The notes beneath the pieces are model-generated. The model made no database searches and was not told the DNA's origin. It saw nothing but the letters and a program-made list of their open reading frames with translations. Made by a program: the position numbers and the translations under genes. This document shows positions 17,751 through 25,747 of a stretch of 64,000 bases of DNA, piece after piece. Origin of the DNA: Saccharothrix carnea (GTDB lineage Bacteria; Actinomycetota; Actinomycetes; Mycobacteriales; Pseudonocardiaceae); the NCBI RefSeq assembly GCF_003014735.1, contig NZ_PYAX01000001.1, positions 124,001-188,000 on the forward strand, read 5' to 3'. Each line of letters starts with the position of its first letter. The stretch's first letter is position 1.

Positions 17751-19190
17751 TCAGGCGTCCACTTGAGACCTGTCACCCGACCAGAGGGTGTGGAAGCTGC
17801 CCTCGCGGTCGGTGCGGCGGTAGGTGTGCGCGCCGAAGAAGTCGCGCAGCCCCTGGATCAGCGACGCGGGCAGGCGCTCGGACCGCAGCCCGTCGTAGTA
17901 CGCCAGCGCGGACACGAAACCGGGCGCGGGCACGCCCGCCGTCACCGCCTTCACCACGACCCGCCGCCACGCGGCCTCGGCCGACTTCACCGCGTCGCGG
18001 AAGTAGTCGTCCACGAGCAGCGAGGCCAGCTCCGGCGCCTTGTCGTAGGCCTCGCGGATGCGGTCGAGGAACCGGGCCCGGATGATGCAGCCGCCGCGCC
18101 AGATCGTGGCCATCGCGCCCAGGTCGAGGTCCCAGCCGTACTCGGCGCTCGCCGCGCGCATCTGGTCGAAGCCCTGCGCGTACGCCACGACCTTCGACGC
18201 GTACAGCGCCTGCCGCACGTCCTCGACCAGCGAGTCGTCCGCACCGCCCTCGACCTCGGCGGGCCCGAACGCCTCCCGCACCGCCTGCCGCTGGCCCGCC
18301 CGCCCGGACAGCGACCGCGCGAACACCGCCTCGGCGATGCCGGTCACCGGCACGCCCAGCTCCAGCGCCTCCTGCACGGTCCAGCGGCCGGTGCCCTTCT
18401 GCTCGGCCTCGTCCGCGATCACGTCCACCAGCGCGGCACCGGTCTCGACGTCGACGTGGCCGAGCACCTCGGCGGTGATCTCGACCAGGTAGGACTCCAG
18501 GTCACCGGTGTTCCAGCCGCGGAACACCTCGGCCACGTCGGCGGGCGCCAGGCCGCCGACCCGGTGCAGCAGGTCGTAGGCCTCGGCGATGAGCTGCATG
18601 TCGGCGTACTCGATGCCGTTGTGCACCATCTTGACGAAGTGCCCGGCGCCGTCCGGCCCGACGTGCACGCAGCACGGCACGCCGTCGACCTTGGCCGCGA
18701 TGTCCTCCAGCACCGGCCCGAGGTGCCCGTAGGACTCCTTCGACCCGCCCGGCATGATCGACGGGCCGTTGAGCGCGCCTTCCTCGCCGCCGGAGATGCC
18801 CGCGCCGACGAAGTGCAGCCCGGCGTCCTTCAGCGCGGCCTCGCGGCGGCGGGTGTCGGCGTAGTGGGCGTTGCCGCCGTCGATCACCATGTCGCCGGGC
18901 TCCAGCAGGGGCACCAGTTCGTCGATGACGGCGTCGGTCGGCCCGCCCGCCTTGACCATGATGATGATCTGGCGGGGCGTCTGGAGGCTCGCGACGAGCT
19001 CTTCCAGCGTCTCGGCCGGCACGAAGTCGCCCTCGTGGCCGTGGTCGGCGATGAGCGCCTTGGTGCGGGCGTGGCTGCGGTTGTGCACGGCGACGCGGTA
19101 GCCGTGCCGGGCGAGGTTGCGCGCCAGGTTGCTGCCCATGACGGCGAGCCCGGTGACGGCGATCCGCGCGGGTGCCTCGGAGGTGGTCAT
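17751..19190 (-). CDS. gnd: 6-phosphogluconate dehydrogenase, decarboxylating
   Basis: A 479-aa enzyme of the oxidative pentose phosphate pathway (6-phosphogluconate + NADP to ribulose-5-P + CO2 + NADPH). Residues 8-35 are the dinucleotide fold (IAVTGLAVMGSNLARNLARHGYRVAVHNRS); VIDGGNAHYADTRRRE, GISGGEEGALNGPSIMPGG and the catalytic HFVKMVHNGIEYADMQLIAEAYDLL follow; the all-alpha C-terminal domain with RGGCIIRARFLDRI completes the usual full length. A GTG two codons upstream (19196) is an alternative start; neither has a clear ribosome-binding site. Divergent from the LacI regulator. Confidence 0.95.
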   Translation of the reverse strand: MTTSEAPARIAVTGLAVMGSNLARNLARHGYRVAVHNRSHARTKALIADHGHEGDFVPAETLEELVASLQTPRQIIIMVKAGGPTDAVIDELVPLLEPGDMVIDGGNAHYADTRRREAALKDAGLHFVGAGISGGEEGALNGPSIMPGGSKESYGHLGPVLEDIAAKVDGVPCCVHVGPDGAGHFVKMVHNGIEYADMQLIAEAYDLLHRVGGLAPADVAEVFRGWNTGDLESYLVEITAEVLGHVDVETGAALVDVIADEAEQKGTGRWTVQEALELGVPVTGIAEAVFARSLSGRAGQRQAVREAFGPAEVEGGADDSLVEDVRQALYASKVVAYAQGFDQMRAASAEYGWDLDLGAMATIWRGGCIIRARFLDRIREAYDKAPELASLLVDDYFRDAVKSAEAAWRRVVVKAVTAGVPAPGFVSALAYYDGLRSERLPASLIQGLRDFFGAHTYRRTDREGSFHTLWSGDRSQVDA

Positions 19191-19284
19191 CTGCACAGCG
19201 TGCCCAAATCCGCGCCCGCGCGCACCTGTCCGGGACCCCTGAACCCCGGTTGCGCGCTGCGGCGTCGATCACCCCTGTAACATC

Positions 19285-19302
19285 GTGAAACAGCAGTGGA
19301 AC
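19285..19302. promoter_or_regulatory. Phased heptamers GTGAAAC/GTGGAAC upstream of lacI-type gene
   Basis: GTGAAAC (19285-19291) and GTGGAAC (19296-19302) are spaced 11 bp apart, directly after a TAACAT -10-like box (19278-19283), so they cover the likely transcription start of the LacI gene. Reverse-complement copies recur in front of the GH30 gene. Probably a shared operator. Confidence 0.5.
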
Positions 19303-19313
19303 GGGGGGCGCGG

Positions 19314-20321
19314 ATGGCCAGGGCGACGGTGCGGGACGTGGCACGGGCCACCGGGCTTTCCATCGCCACGGTGTCCCGCGTGCTCAACGGGCAGGCCAAC
19401 GTCGCCGAGCACACCCGCGAGCTGGTGCTGCGCACGGTCGCCGGGTTGGGCGCGGAGGCGCCGAGGGCGCGTGGCGTGAAGCCCGCGGGCCCGATCTGCG
19501 TGCGCTGCCCGTACCTGCTCACCGACTACTTCGGGCTGATCGTCTCCAGCGTCGCCGAGACGTTGGCGCTGCACCACCGGCAGGTGCTGCTCAGCGCGGG
19601 CGTGTCCGCGCAGCGCGAGACCGTGCTGCCGGGCCTGGCGAGCCGGTCGGACGTGGGCGGCGCGATCCTGATCCTGCCGCCGGAGCCCGCCGAGGAGCTG
19701 GTCCGGCTGCGCGACCGCCGGTTCCCGTTCGTGGTGGTCGACCCGCGCACCGAGCTGCCGCGCGACGTGGCGTCGGTGTCGGCGGCGCACTTCGCGGGCG
19801 CGCGGCGGCTGATGGCGCACCTGGTGGAGCTGGGCCACCGGCGGATCGGGATCATCGGCGGCCCCGGTGACTGGCTGGTCAGCGACGGCAGGCTGGCCGG
19901 GTACGCGGCGGCGTTGTCCGACGTGGGCGTGCTGCCGTCGGCGGAGCTGCTGCGGCACGTGGACGAGCCGACCGAGGAGAACGGCCACCTCGTCGCCCGT
20001 GACCTGCTCGGCCTCGCGGACCGGCCCACGGCGCTGGTCGCGTTCAACGACAAGATGGCGGTCGGCGCCTTGCGGGCGGCCCGGGAACAGGGCCTCGACG
20101 TGCCGGGTGACGTGTCGATCGCCGGTTTCGACGACCTCGACCTCAGCCGTGCCACGCGACCGGAACTGACCACGGTGCGGCAGCCGTTGCAGGAGATGGG
20201 CCGGATGGCCGTGACCCTGCTGATGCGGCTGCTCGACCGGCACGAGCTGGAAGCCCTGCACGTCGAGCTGGCCACGGAACTGGTGGTCAGGGCGTCCACG
20301 GGCCCCGCGCCGCGCGTCTGA
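19314..20321 (+). CDS. LacI-family transcriptional regulator
   Basis: A 335-aa regulator. Residues 3-50 are the LacI helix-turn-helix (ATVRDVARATGLSIATVSRVLNG); the rest is a periplasmic-binding-protein-like sensor (RRLMAHLVELGHRRIGIIGGPGDW, ALVAFNDKMAVGALRAAREQGLDVPGDVSIAGFDD, TTVRQPLQEMGRMA). ATG 19314 has a G-rich site just upstream; GTG 19296 in frame is an alternative but lies inside the putative operator. It sits 163 bp before the GH30 enzyme on the same strand and likely controls it and itself in response to a sugar. Confidence 0.92.
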   Translation: MARATVRDVARATGLSIATVSRVLNGQANVAEHTRELVLRTVAGLGAEAPRARGVKPAGPICVRCPYLLTDYFGLIVSSVAETLALHHRQVLLSAGVSAQRETVLPGLASRSDVGGAILILPPEPAEELVRLRDRRFPFVVVDPRTELPRDVASVSAAHFAGARRLMAHLVELGHRRIGIIGGPGDWLVSDGRLAGYAAALSDVGVLPSAELLRHVDEPTEENGHLVARDLLGLADRPTALVAFNDKMAVGALRAAREQGLDVPGDVSIAGFDDLDLSRATRPELTTVRQPLQEMGRMAVTLLMRLLDRHELEALHVELATELVVRASTGPAPRV

Positions 20322-20329
20322 CGCACCGC

Positions 20330-20444
20330 GTTCCACTCGTTTTCACGGTCTTTACCGGTATAAATCCGCGACCTTGACACGGGTTCGGCGTCATTGTTTC
20401 CTTCAGGTGCGGACAAGTTCCACAAATGTTCCACCTTGTTTCAG
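20330..20444 (+). promoter_or_regulatory. GH30 upstream region with phased GTTYCAC heptamers
   Basis: GTTCCAC occurs at 20330-20336 (followed 10 bp on by TTTTCAC), 20417-20423 and 20428-20434 (11 bp apart), then GTTTCAG at 20438-20444 (10 bp on). A TTGACA at 20374-20379 lies between the groups. The 10-11 bp phasing on one helix face resembles direct-repeat operators such as PHO boxes, although the heptamer differs from GTTCACC. Confidence 0.5.
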
Positions 20445-20484
20445 ATGCCGACCCCTGCCCACAACGTCGTGAAAGGAGTCCGGG

Positions 20485-22362
20485 GTGCCCTCTTCCCACC
20501 GTCGGGCTTTCATCAGCGCCGGCATAACGTTGATCACGGTCGCCGCCGCCCTCGCCGCCTCGCAGCCCGCCGCCGCGGCGGGCGAGTCCGTCAACGTCCA
20601 CCTGACCACCACCTCCGACAGCGGCGGCCGCACGGTCACCCGCGGTCTCCAGCAGCAGCCGTCGATCGCGTTCAGCTCGAACGGCGGCAGCGCGACCCAC
20701 ACCATCACCGTCAACGAGGGCACGACCTACCAGCAGTTCGAGGGCGGTGGCGCGTCGATCACCGACACCACCGCCTACCTGCTGCGCGGCGGTCCCGTCT
20801 CGGCCGCCACCCGGGACGCGGTGATGCGCAAGCTGTTCCACCCGGTCGACGGCATCGGCCTGTCGTTCGTGCGCAACCCGATCGGCGCTTCCGACCTGTC
20901 CCGGCCCGGCAACGTCTCGCTCGACGACACGTGCTGCGACCTCAACGACTGGGGCACCAACGGCTACGACACGAACGTGCGGCTGCTGACGCAGCAGGCC
21001 AAGCAGCTCAACCCGCAGCTGCGGGTCAAGGGCGTGCCGTGGAGCGCGCCGGGCTGGATGAAGGACAACGGCCGGATGGACCAGATGGGCTGGCTCAAGT
21101 GGGAGTACGCCCCCGTGTACGCCCAGTACTTCGTCAAGTACGTGCAGAGCTACCAGGCGGCGGGCATCCCGATCGACTACGTGTCCGTGCAGAACGAGCC
21201 GAACTGCTGCCAGGCGTCCAACCCGACCGCGATGAACTACCCCGGCATGAGCTGGAACCCGGCGGGCCTGGTCGAGTTCACCAAGAACAACCTCTACCCG
21301 GCGTTCCGCGCGGCGGGCATCAACACCAAGGTGCTGGTGCACGACTGGAACTACGGCGACTACGCCAACTTCGGCTCCGGCGTGCTGAACGACGCGGGAG
21401 TGCGCAACGACCCCCTGTTCGGCGGTATCGCGTGGCACGGCTACTTCGGTGACCCGGCGGTCGGCACCCAGGTGCACAACCAGTACCCGAACGTGCGGCA
21501 GTTCAGCACCGAGCACTCCGGCGGCACGTGGATCTCGAACCAGCACAACGAGGACATGGCCGACATCGTCAACTACGCCCGCAACTGGAGCTCCAGCCTG
21601 GTGAAGTGGAGCCTCGCGCTCAACCAGAACATGGGCCCGCACAACGGTGGCTGCGGCACGTGCACCGGCCTGATCACCGTGCAGGAGGGCGGGTCGCGGG
21701 CCGGCCAGGTCGACTACACCGTCGAGTACTACACGACCGGTCACCTGACGAAGTTCGTCAAGCCGGGCGCGTACCGGATCGACTCGACCGCGAACGGCAC
21801 CGTGCAGAACGTGGCCTACCGCAACCCGGACGGCTCCAAGGCCCTGATCGCGCACAACGGCGGCACGTCGTCCCAGTCGATCCGGGTCAACTGGGGCAAC
21901 CAGTCGTTCACCTACACCCTGCCCGCCCGCACCTCGGCGACGTTCACCTGGCAGGGCACGCCCGGCAACGGCGGTGGCACCGGTGGCAGCGCAATCACCG
22001 GCCTGGCGGGCAAGTGCGTCGACGTGGCGGGCGGGAGCAGCGCGGACGGCGCGGCGGTGCAGCTGTACACGTGCAACGGCACCGCGGCGCAGCAGTGGTC
22101 GCGGCCCGGTGACGGCACGCTGCGCGCGCTGGGCAAGTGCCTCGACATCAAGGACCGCGGCACCGCGGACGGCGCGCAACTGCAGCTGTGGAGCTGCGCG
22201 GGCGGCGCGAACCAGCAGTGGACCCACACCTCGGGCAACGACCTGGTGAACCCGGCGACCGGCAAGTGCGTGGACGTCACCGGCAACACCAGCGCGGACG
22301 GCACCAGGTTGCAGATCTGGACCTGCACCGGCGGCGCCAACCAGAAGTGGACCATCGCCTGA
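20485..22362 (+). CDS. Secreted GH30 glycosidase with ricin-type lectin domain
   Basis: A 625-aa exported enzyme. Signal peptide residues 1-32 (RRAFISAGITLITVAAALAASQPAAAA). GH30 catalytic region about 60-500: YQQFEGGGASITDTTAYLL, VKGVPWSAPGWMKDNG, the acid/base Glu in VSVQNEPNCC and the probable nucleophile in FSTEHSGG. A Gly-rich linker leads to a C-terminal ricin-B/CBM13 trefoil (GKCVDVAGGSSADGAAVQLYTC and two similar QxW-type repeats). GH30 members include beta-1,6-glucanases and glucosylceramidases; a fungal wall glucan is a reasonable substrate guess. GTG 20485 has AAAGGAG six bases away. Downstream of the LacI regulator with phased repeats in the promoter. Confidence 0.9.
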   Translation: MPSSHRRAFISAGITLITVAAALAASQPAAAAGESVNVHLTTTSDSGGRTVTRGLQQQPSIAFSSNGGSATHTITVNEGTTYQQFEGGGASITDTTAYLLRGGPVSAATRDAVMRKLFHPVDGIGLSFVRNPIGASDLSRPGNVSLDDTCCDLNDWGTNGYDTNVRLLTQQAKQLNPQLRVKGVPWSAPGWMKDNGRMDQMGWLKWEYAPVYAQYFVKYVQSYQAAGIPIDYVSVQNEPNCCQASNPTAMNYPGMSWNPAGLVEFTKNNLYPAFRAAGINTKVLVHDWNYGDYANFGSGVLNDAGVRNDPLFGGIAWHGYFGDPAVGTQVHNQYPNVRQFSTEHSGGTWISNQHNEDMADIVNYARNWSSSLVKWSLALNQNMGPHNGGCGTCTGLITVQEGGSRAGQVDYTVEYYTTGHLTKFVKPGAYRIDSTANGTVQNVAYRNPDGSKALIAHNGGTSSQSIRVNWGNQSFTYTLPARTSATFTWQGTPGNGGGTGGSAITGLAGKCVDVAGGSSADGAAVQLYTCNGTAAQQWSRPGDGTLRALGKCLDIKDRGTADGAQLQLWSCAGGANQQWTHTSGNDLVNPATGKCVDVTGNTSADGTRLQIWTCTGGANQKWTIA

Positions 22363-22370
22363 ACGAGCTA

Positions 22371-22401
22371 CGGGGTCCCGCTCCGGCGGGGCGGGACCCC
22401 G
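22371..22401 (+). terminator. terminator of the GH30 gene
   Basis: An 11-bp perfect stem CGGGGTCCCGC / GCGGGACCCCG with a 9-nt loop, 8 bp past the GH30 stop. Confidence 0.8.
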
Positions 22402-22438
22402 CTGACAACCCGGCCGCGACGGCGCGAGAGTCCTGGGC

Positions 22439-23821
22439 ATGACACGACTCCTCGTGCTCGTCGCGGCCGTGCTCGCGGCCTGCCTGACCGCGCCCGCGGC
22501 CCAGGCCTCGTGGACGCTGACCACCGCGCAACGGCAGGCGTACCTGAACTACTACGCGCCCGTCATCCTCAAAAGGGGTGACGAGAACGACGGCAAGCAG
22601 GGCCGGGACTGGCTCGCGAACTTCGACTTCGACCGGGACGGCAACTACGCCTCCAACCGCGCGAACTGGAAGCAGGTCCCGCAGTTCGTCGCCGGGACCG
22701 CGGGCTACGAGCGGTGGCGCGTCCGGCCCACCCTCTACACCGCGCTGCTGGAGTTCACCGACAACGGCAGCAAGTCGTTGGTGCTGCTGTACCACGTCTA
22801 CAACGCGGCCGACAAGGACGGCGACGAGATCCACGACTGGGAACGGGTGGAGATCGTGGTGCGCGGGGTGACCGGCACGCCGGGCAGCGCGGGCGAGTCG
22901 TTCGGCAACGCGACCGTGACCCACCACAAGGACCACGTCATGCGGCGCTCCTACGACCCGGACGTCAACTTCCTCCAGACCGCCGACGGCAGGCACCTGC
23001 TGCTGTGGCAGGCCGACGAGAGCGACTTCGACCTGCCCGACGCCGGGCCGCACGCGCACGAGCTGCGGTTCGTCACCGACACCTGGGCCTACGTCTCGGG
23101 CCGCATGGCGTCCGGTGCGAACGCCGAGGTGCGGATCTCCGGCGCGGACAACCGGCGCAACGTGCACTACGCGTTCGTGCCGGAGGGCGCGGCGGGGGCG
23201 GTGGCCGCGCTCGGCGCGGTGCCGCTGACGTTCGCCAACGCGTCCGCGCAGGCCAGCCGGGTCGACAACGGCACGAAGGTGGCGTGGCCGCGGGTCAAGC
23301 GGCTGACCTACGAGTTGCAGGACCTGGCCGACATCGTGCCCACGCACTGGGCACAGTCGGCGTGGCAGCGGCACTGGCTGGCCACCGACGTGGTGGACGT
23401 GCGGTTCGAGACGCCCGCGCTGGGCATCGGGACGGGCGTGCAGCGGTTCTACAACCAGTCCCGTGACGACGCCGCCTCCGACCTCACCGACGGCCGCGAG
23501 GGGTACCTGTCCAAGGCCTGGTTCTTCGGCGCGTACTCGGCGGAGCTGGACGAGGACACCCCGTCCGGGTCCGACGACTTCGGCGGGTTCGCGGGCACGG
23601 GCCTGGACAGCTCGGGCCGCAGCCGCGGCGCGGTGAGCGGTGACCCGGCCTCGCACGGCGCGTACTGGCGGCAGCACGAGTACTTCGTGCACTCGGGCGG
23701 CATGGACGACCGGGCGAGCCACGAGGTGGGCATTTGGCTGCCACCGGGCTGGCACCTGGCGGCCAACGGCGGCTTCGACGGCCGGTGGCAGCCGTTGTTC
23801 GACGACCGGCCGGCCGCCTGA
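22439..23821 (+). CDS. Secreted protein of unknown function
   Basis: A 460-aa exported protein: signal peptide at residues 1-23 (LLVLVAAVLAACLTAPAAQAS), mature chain rich in Trp and Asp. The segment VLLYHVYNAADKDGDEIHDWERVEIVV near 120-145 contains an HDWE motif as in NPP1 necrosis-inducing proteins and a calcium-loop-like DKDGDE, but the overall similarity is too thin to assign that family. THHKDHVMRRSYDP and GIWLPPGWHLAANGG are other striking blocks. ATG 22439 lies 37 bp after the GH30 terminator and lacks a good ribosome-binding site. Its position between two glycan enzymes suggests an extracellular role in polymer attack; this is inference only. Confidence 0.8.
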   Translation: MTRLLVLVAAVLAACLTAPAAQASWTLTTAQRQAYLNYYAPVILKRGDENDGKQGRDWLANFDFDRDGNYASNRANWKQVPQFVAGTAGYERWRVRPTLYTALLEFTDNGSKSLVLLYHVYNAADKDGDEIHDWERVEIVVRGVTGTPGSAGESFGNATVTHHKDHVMRRSYDPDVNFLQTADGRHLLLWQADESDFDLPDAGPHAHELRFVTDTWAYVSGRMASGANAEVRISGADNRRNVHYAFVPEGAAGAVAALGAVPLTFANASAQASRVDNGTKVAWPRVKRLTYELQDLADIVPTHWAQSAWQRHWLATDVVDVRFETPALGIGTGVQRFYNQSRDDAASDLTDGREGYLSKAWFFGAYSAELDEDTPSGSDDFGGFAGTGLDSSGRSRGAVSGDPASHGAYWRQHEYFVHSGGMDDRASHEVGIWLPPGWHLAANGGFDGRWQPLFDDRPAA

Positions 23822-23828
23822 GGGGTAT

Positions 23829-23862
23829 CCGGCCCGCCGCTGCTCGACCAGCGGCGGGCCGG
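23829..23862. terminator. 14-bp hairpin between convergent genes
   Basis: A perfect 14-bp stem CCGGCCCGCCGCTG / CAGCGGCGGGCCGG with a 6-nt loop, 7 bp past the secreted-protein stop; serves the plus-strand gene and probably the minus strand as well. Confidence 0.85.
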
Positions 23863-23869
23863 TACCGCG

Positions 23870-23904
23870 GAGCGCCCGCGCCGCACGACCGGCCGCGGGC
23901 GCTC
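23870..23904 (-). terminator. terminator of the sigma-GH128 fusion gene
   Basis: An 11-bp stem GAGCGCCCGCG / CGCGGGCGCTC with a 13-nt loop, immediately after the stop of the minus-strand fusion gene. Confidence 0.75.
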
Positions 23905-23906
23905 GC

Positions 23907-25679
23907 CTAACCGGTCGCGCGATAAGCCTCGCCGGCCCGGTTCGGCGTCCCTCCGGGCACGTACAGCCCCGTGCCCGGCTTGTCGGCGGGGAGCGCGAAC
24001 CACGCGTAGCGCTCCAGGTAGGGCAGGTCTTCGAGCATCCGTGACGACGCACCGGCGAAGTCGGCCAACTGCTGCGCGTCCGGGTAGCGCACACCGCCGC
24101 CGGAGAAGTCCATCAGCGAGTACTCGGTGAGCCAGATCGGCAGGCCGTAGCGGGCGCGCACGGCATCGAGGTAGTTCTTCAGGTGGCCGACAGCGGCCGG
24201 GCCGAAGTCAGAGCCGTACCAGTGCAGCGTGATGAAGTCGACCCGCAGGCCGCGCTCGCGGGCACCGGCCATGAACCGGTCGAGCCAGCCGCCCGGCTTG
24301 TCGCCGCTGTGGGCCACGGCGGGGCTGCCCAGGCGCATCCCCGTGGCCTGGAGCTGAGGCCACAGGTCCAGCGCCTGCTCCACGGTCAGGTTCGACTGCT
24401 TGGCGAGGTCCGGTTCGTTGAAGCCGAGCAGCGTGGTGCCCTGCGCCTTGACCGCTTGGAGGTTCGCCGGGGTCACCGTCTTCGCGCCCCAGATCATCGG
24501 CACGTACTCCACGCCGGCCGGCGGCTGCACGTTCTCCCTGGTGGGAGCCCAGTTGTAGAACCAGCCGGCACCGACGTCGGACAACGCCCGCGTCACGCCG
24601 TCGAAGTGCCAGGTGCTGACGCCCTTCTTGACCGACTTGGCGACGGGCTGCACGACCGGTGCCGCTGCGGCCGGTGTCGTCGTCGTTGTCGTTGTGGTCG
24701 TCGTTGTCGTGGTGGTGGCGGTGGTGGACGGCACGGTCGAGGGCAGCCGCGTGGTCGTGGCGGCGACGGGGGCGGCCATCGGCGTCGGTGTCGGCGTCCG
24801 CTCACCGGGCAGCAGCACGACCGCACCCGCCACCGCCGCCACGGCCGCCGCCGCGATCAGCGGCTTGGTGGCCGCGTGCGCCCAGAAGCCCTTCTTCACC
24901 ACCGCGACCACGGGCTCCGCGCCGAGGTCGAACCCGGCGGGCAGCGGCACGAGCGGGATCCGGGCCAGCAGGCCGTCCACCGCGGCCAGGTCGTCGAACC
25001 CGCGGGCACACCGGCCGCACTCCCGCGCGTGCCGCACGATCCGCTTGCGCCACAACGCGTTCGGCTGCCCGTCCCAGCCGGCGAGCACGTCGGCCAGCGC
25101 GCCGCACCGCGGCAGGGCCAGCACCCGGACGACCACCCGGGCCCCGTCGAGCTGGGCCTTCATCCGCTGCACCCGCACGGCCGCGTGCTGCGGCGTCAGG
25201 TCCAAGGCCTCGGCGAGCTCGGCCCGGGTGATCCGGCCGACCTGCTCCAGCCACCACAGCGACAGCAGCTCGCGCTCGTCGTCACCGATCCACCGGGTCG
25301 CCGCCAGCACCTCGCGGCGCTGGCCGGTGAGCTGGAGCCGGGTGATGGCCAGGTCGGCGAAGTCCGCGCCCGGGTCGGCGACGTCGGCCGGTTCGGCGTC
25401 GGCGAGCGGCAGCCTGGTCCGGTGGTGGTCGCGCACCTGGTTGAGCGCGATGGCCAGCAGCCACGACCGGAACGCCTCGGGCTCCCGCAGCTTCGGCAGG
25501 CCGTTCAACGCGCGGAGCATGGTCTCCTGCACGACGTCGTCGGTGTCCGGGTGGCCCGCCAACGCGTGACCCACCACGTTGTAGACCAGCGGCAGGTAGG
25601 CGGCCACCAGCGCGTCCAACGCGCCGGGCTCGCCCCGCTGCGCGGCCGTCACCGCCGCGGCGTCCCCTGGTGTGCGCAT
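23907..25679 (-). CDS. ECF sigma factor - zinc-finger - TM - GH128-like glycosidase fusion
   Basis: A single 590-aa frame. Residues 15-90 are sigma region 2 (LVAAYLPLVYNVVGHALAGHPDTDDVVQ...) and 130-185 region 4 (WWLEQVGRITRAELAEALDLTPQHAAVRVQRMK). Residues 192-240 look like an anti-sigma zinc finger: Cys192, then His217-x3-Cys221-x2-Cys224. One membrane helix spans about 274-292, followed by a Pro/Thr linker (305-335, ending in a long Thr run). Residues 352-588 are a GH128-type (Asl1-like) beta-1,3-glucanase-like barrel with LLGFNEPD (Glu422), LHWYG and PIWLTEY (Glu519), both catalytic Glu present. Topology would place the sigma part inside and the hydrolase outside. ATG 25679 has AGAGGA. 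No separate anti-sigma gene is adjacent. Confidence 0.88.
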   Translation of the reverse strand: MRTPGDAAAVTAAQRGEPGALDALVAAYLPLVYNVVGHALAGHPDTDDVVQETMLRALNGLPKLREPEAFRSWLLAIALNQVRDHHRTRLPLADAEPADVADPGADFADLAITRLQLTGQRREVLAATRWIGDDERELLSLWWLEQVGRITRAELAEALDLTPQHAAVRVQRMKAQLDGARVVVRVLALPRCGALADVLAGWDGQPNALWRKRIVRHARECGRCARGFDDLAAVDGLLARIPLVPLPAGFDLGAEPVVAVVKKGFWAHAATKPLIAAAAVAAVAGAVVLLPGERTPTPTPMAAPVAATTTRLPSTVPSTTATTTTTTTTTTTTTTPAAAAPVVQPVAKSVKKGVSTWHFDGVTRALSDVGAGWFYNWAPTRENVQPPAGVEYVPMIWGAKTVTPANLQAVKAQGTTLLGFNEPDLAKQSNLTVEQALDLWPQLQATGMRLGSPAVAHSGDKPGGWLDRFMAGARERGLRVDFITLHWYGSDFGPAAVGHLKNYLDAVRARYGLPIWLTEYSLMDFSGGGVRYPDAQQLADFAGASSRMLEDLPYLERYAWFALPADKPGTGLYVPGGTPNRAGEAYRATG

Positions 25680-25747
25680 ACCGTTCCTCTCGGCCGAGTC
25701 GGGCTTACCTCACCGGAGACTCCGCGGACGCGCCACGATAACGACAA

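Noticed and set aside
20374-20397. Complete sigma70-type promoter for the GH30 gene at TTGACA
   Set aside because: No -10-like hexamer at 16-19 bp downstream could be found; the real promoter position stays open.
20417-20444. Canonical PHO box
   Set aside because: Spacing fits 11-bp direct repeats, but the heptamer is GTTCCAC instead of GTTCACC, so assignment to PhoP is not justified without a binding test.
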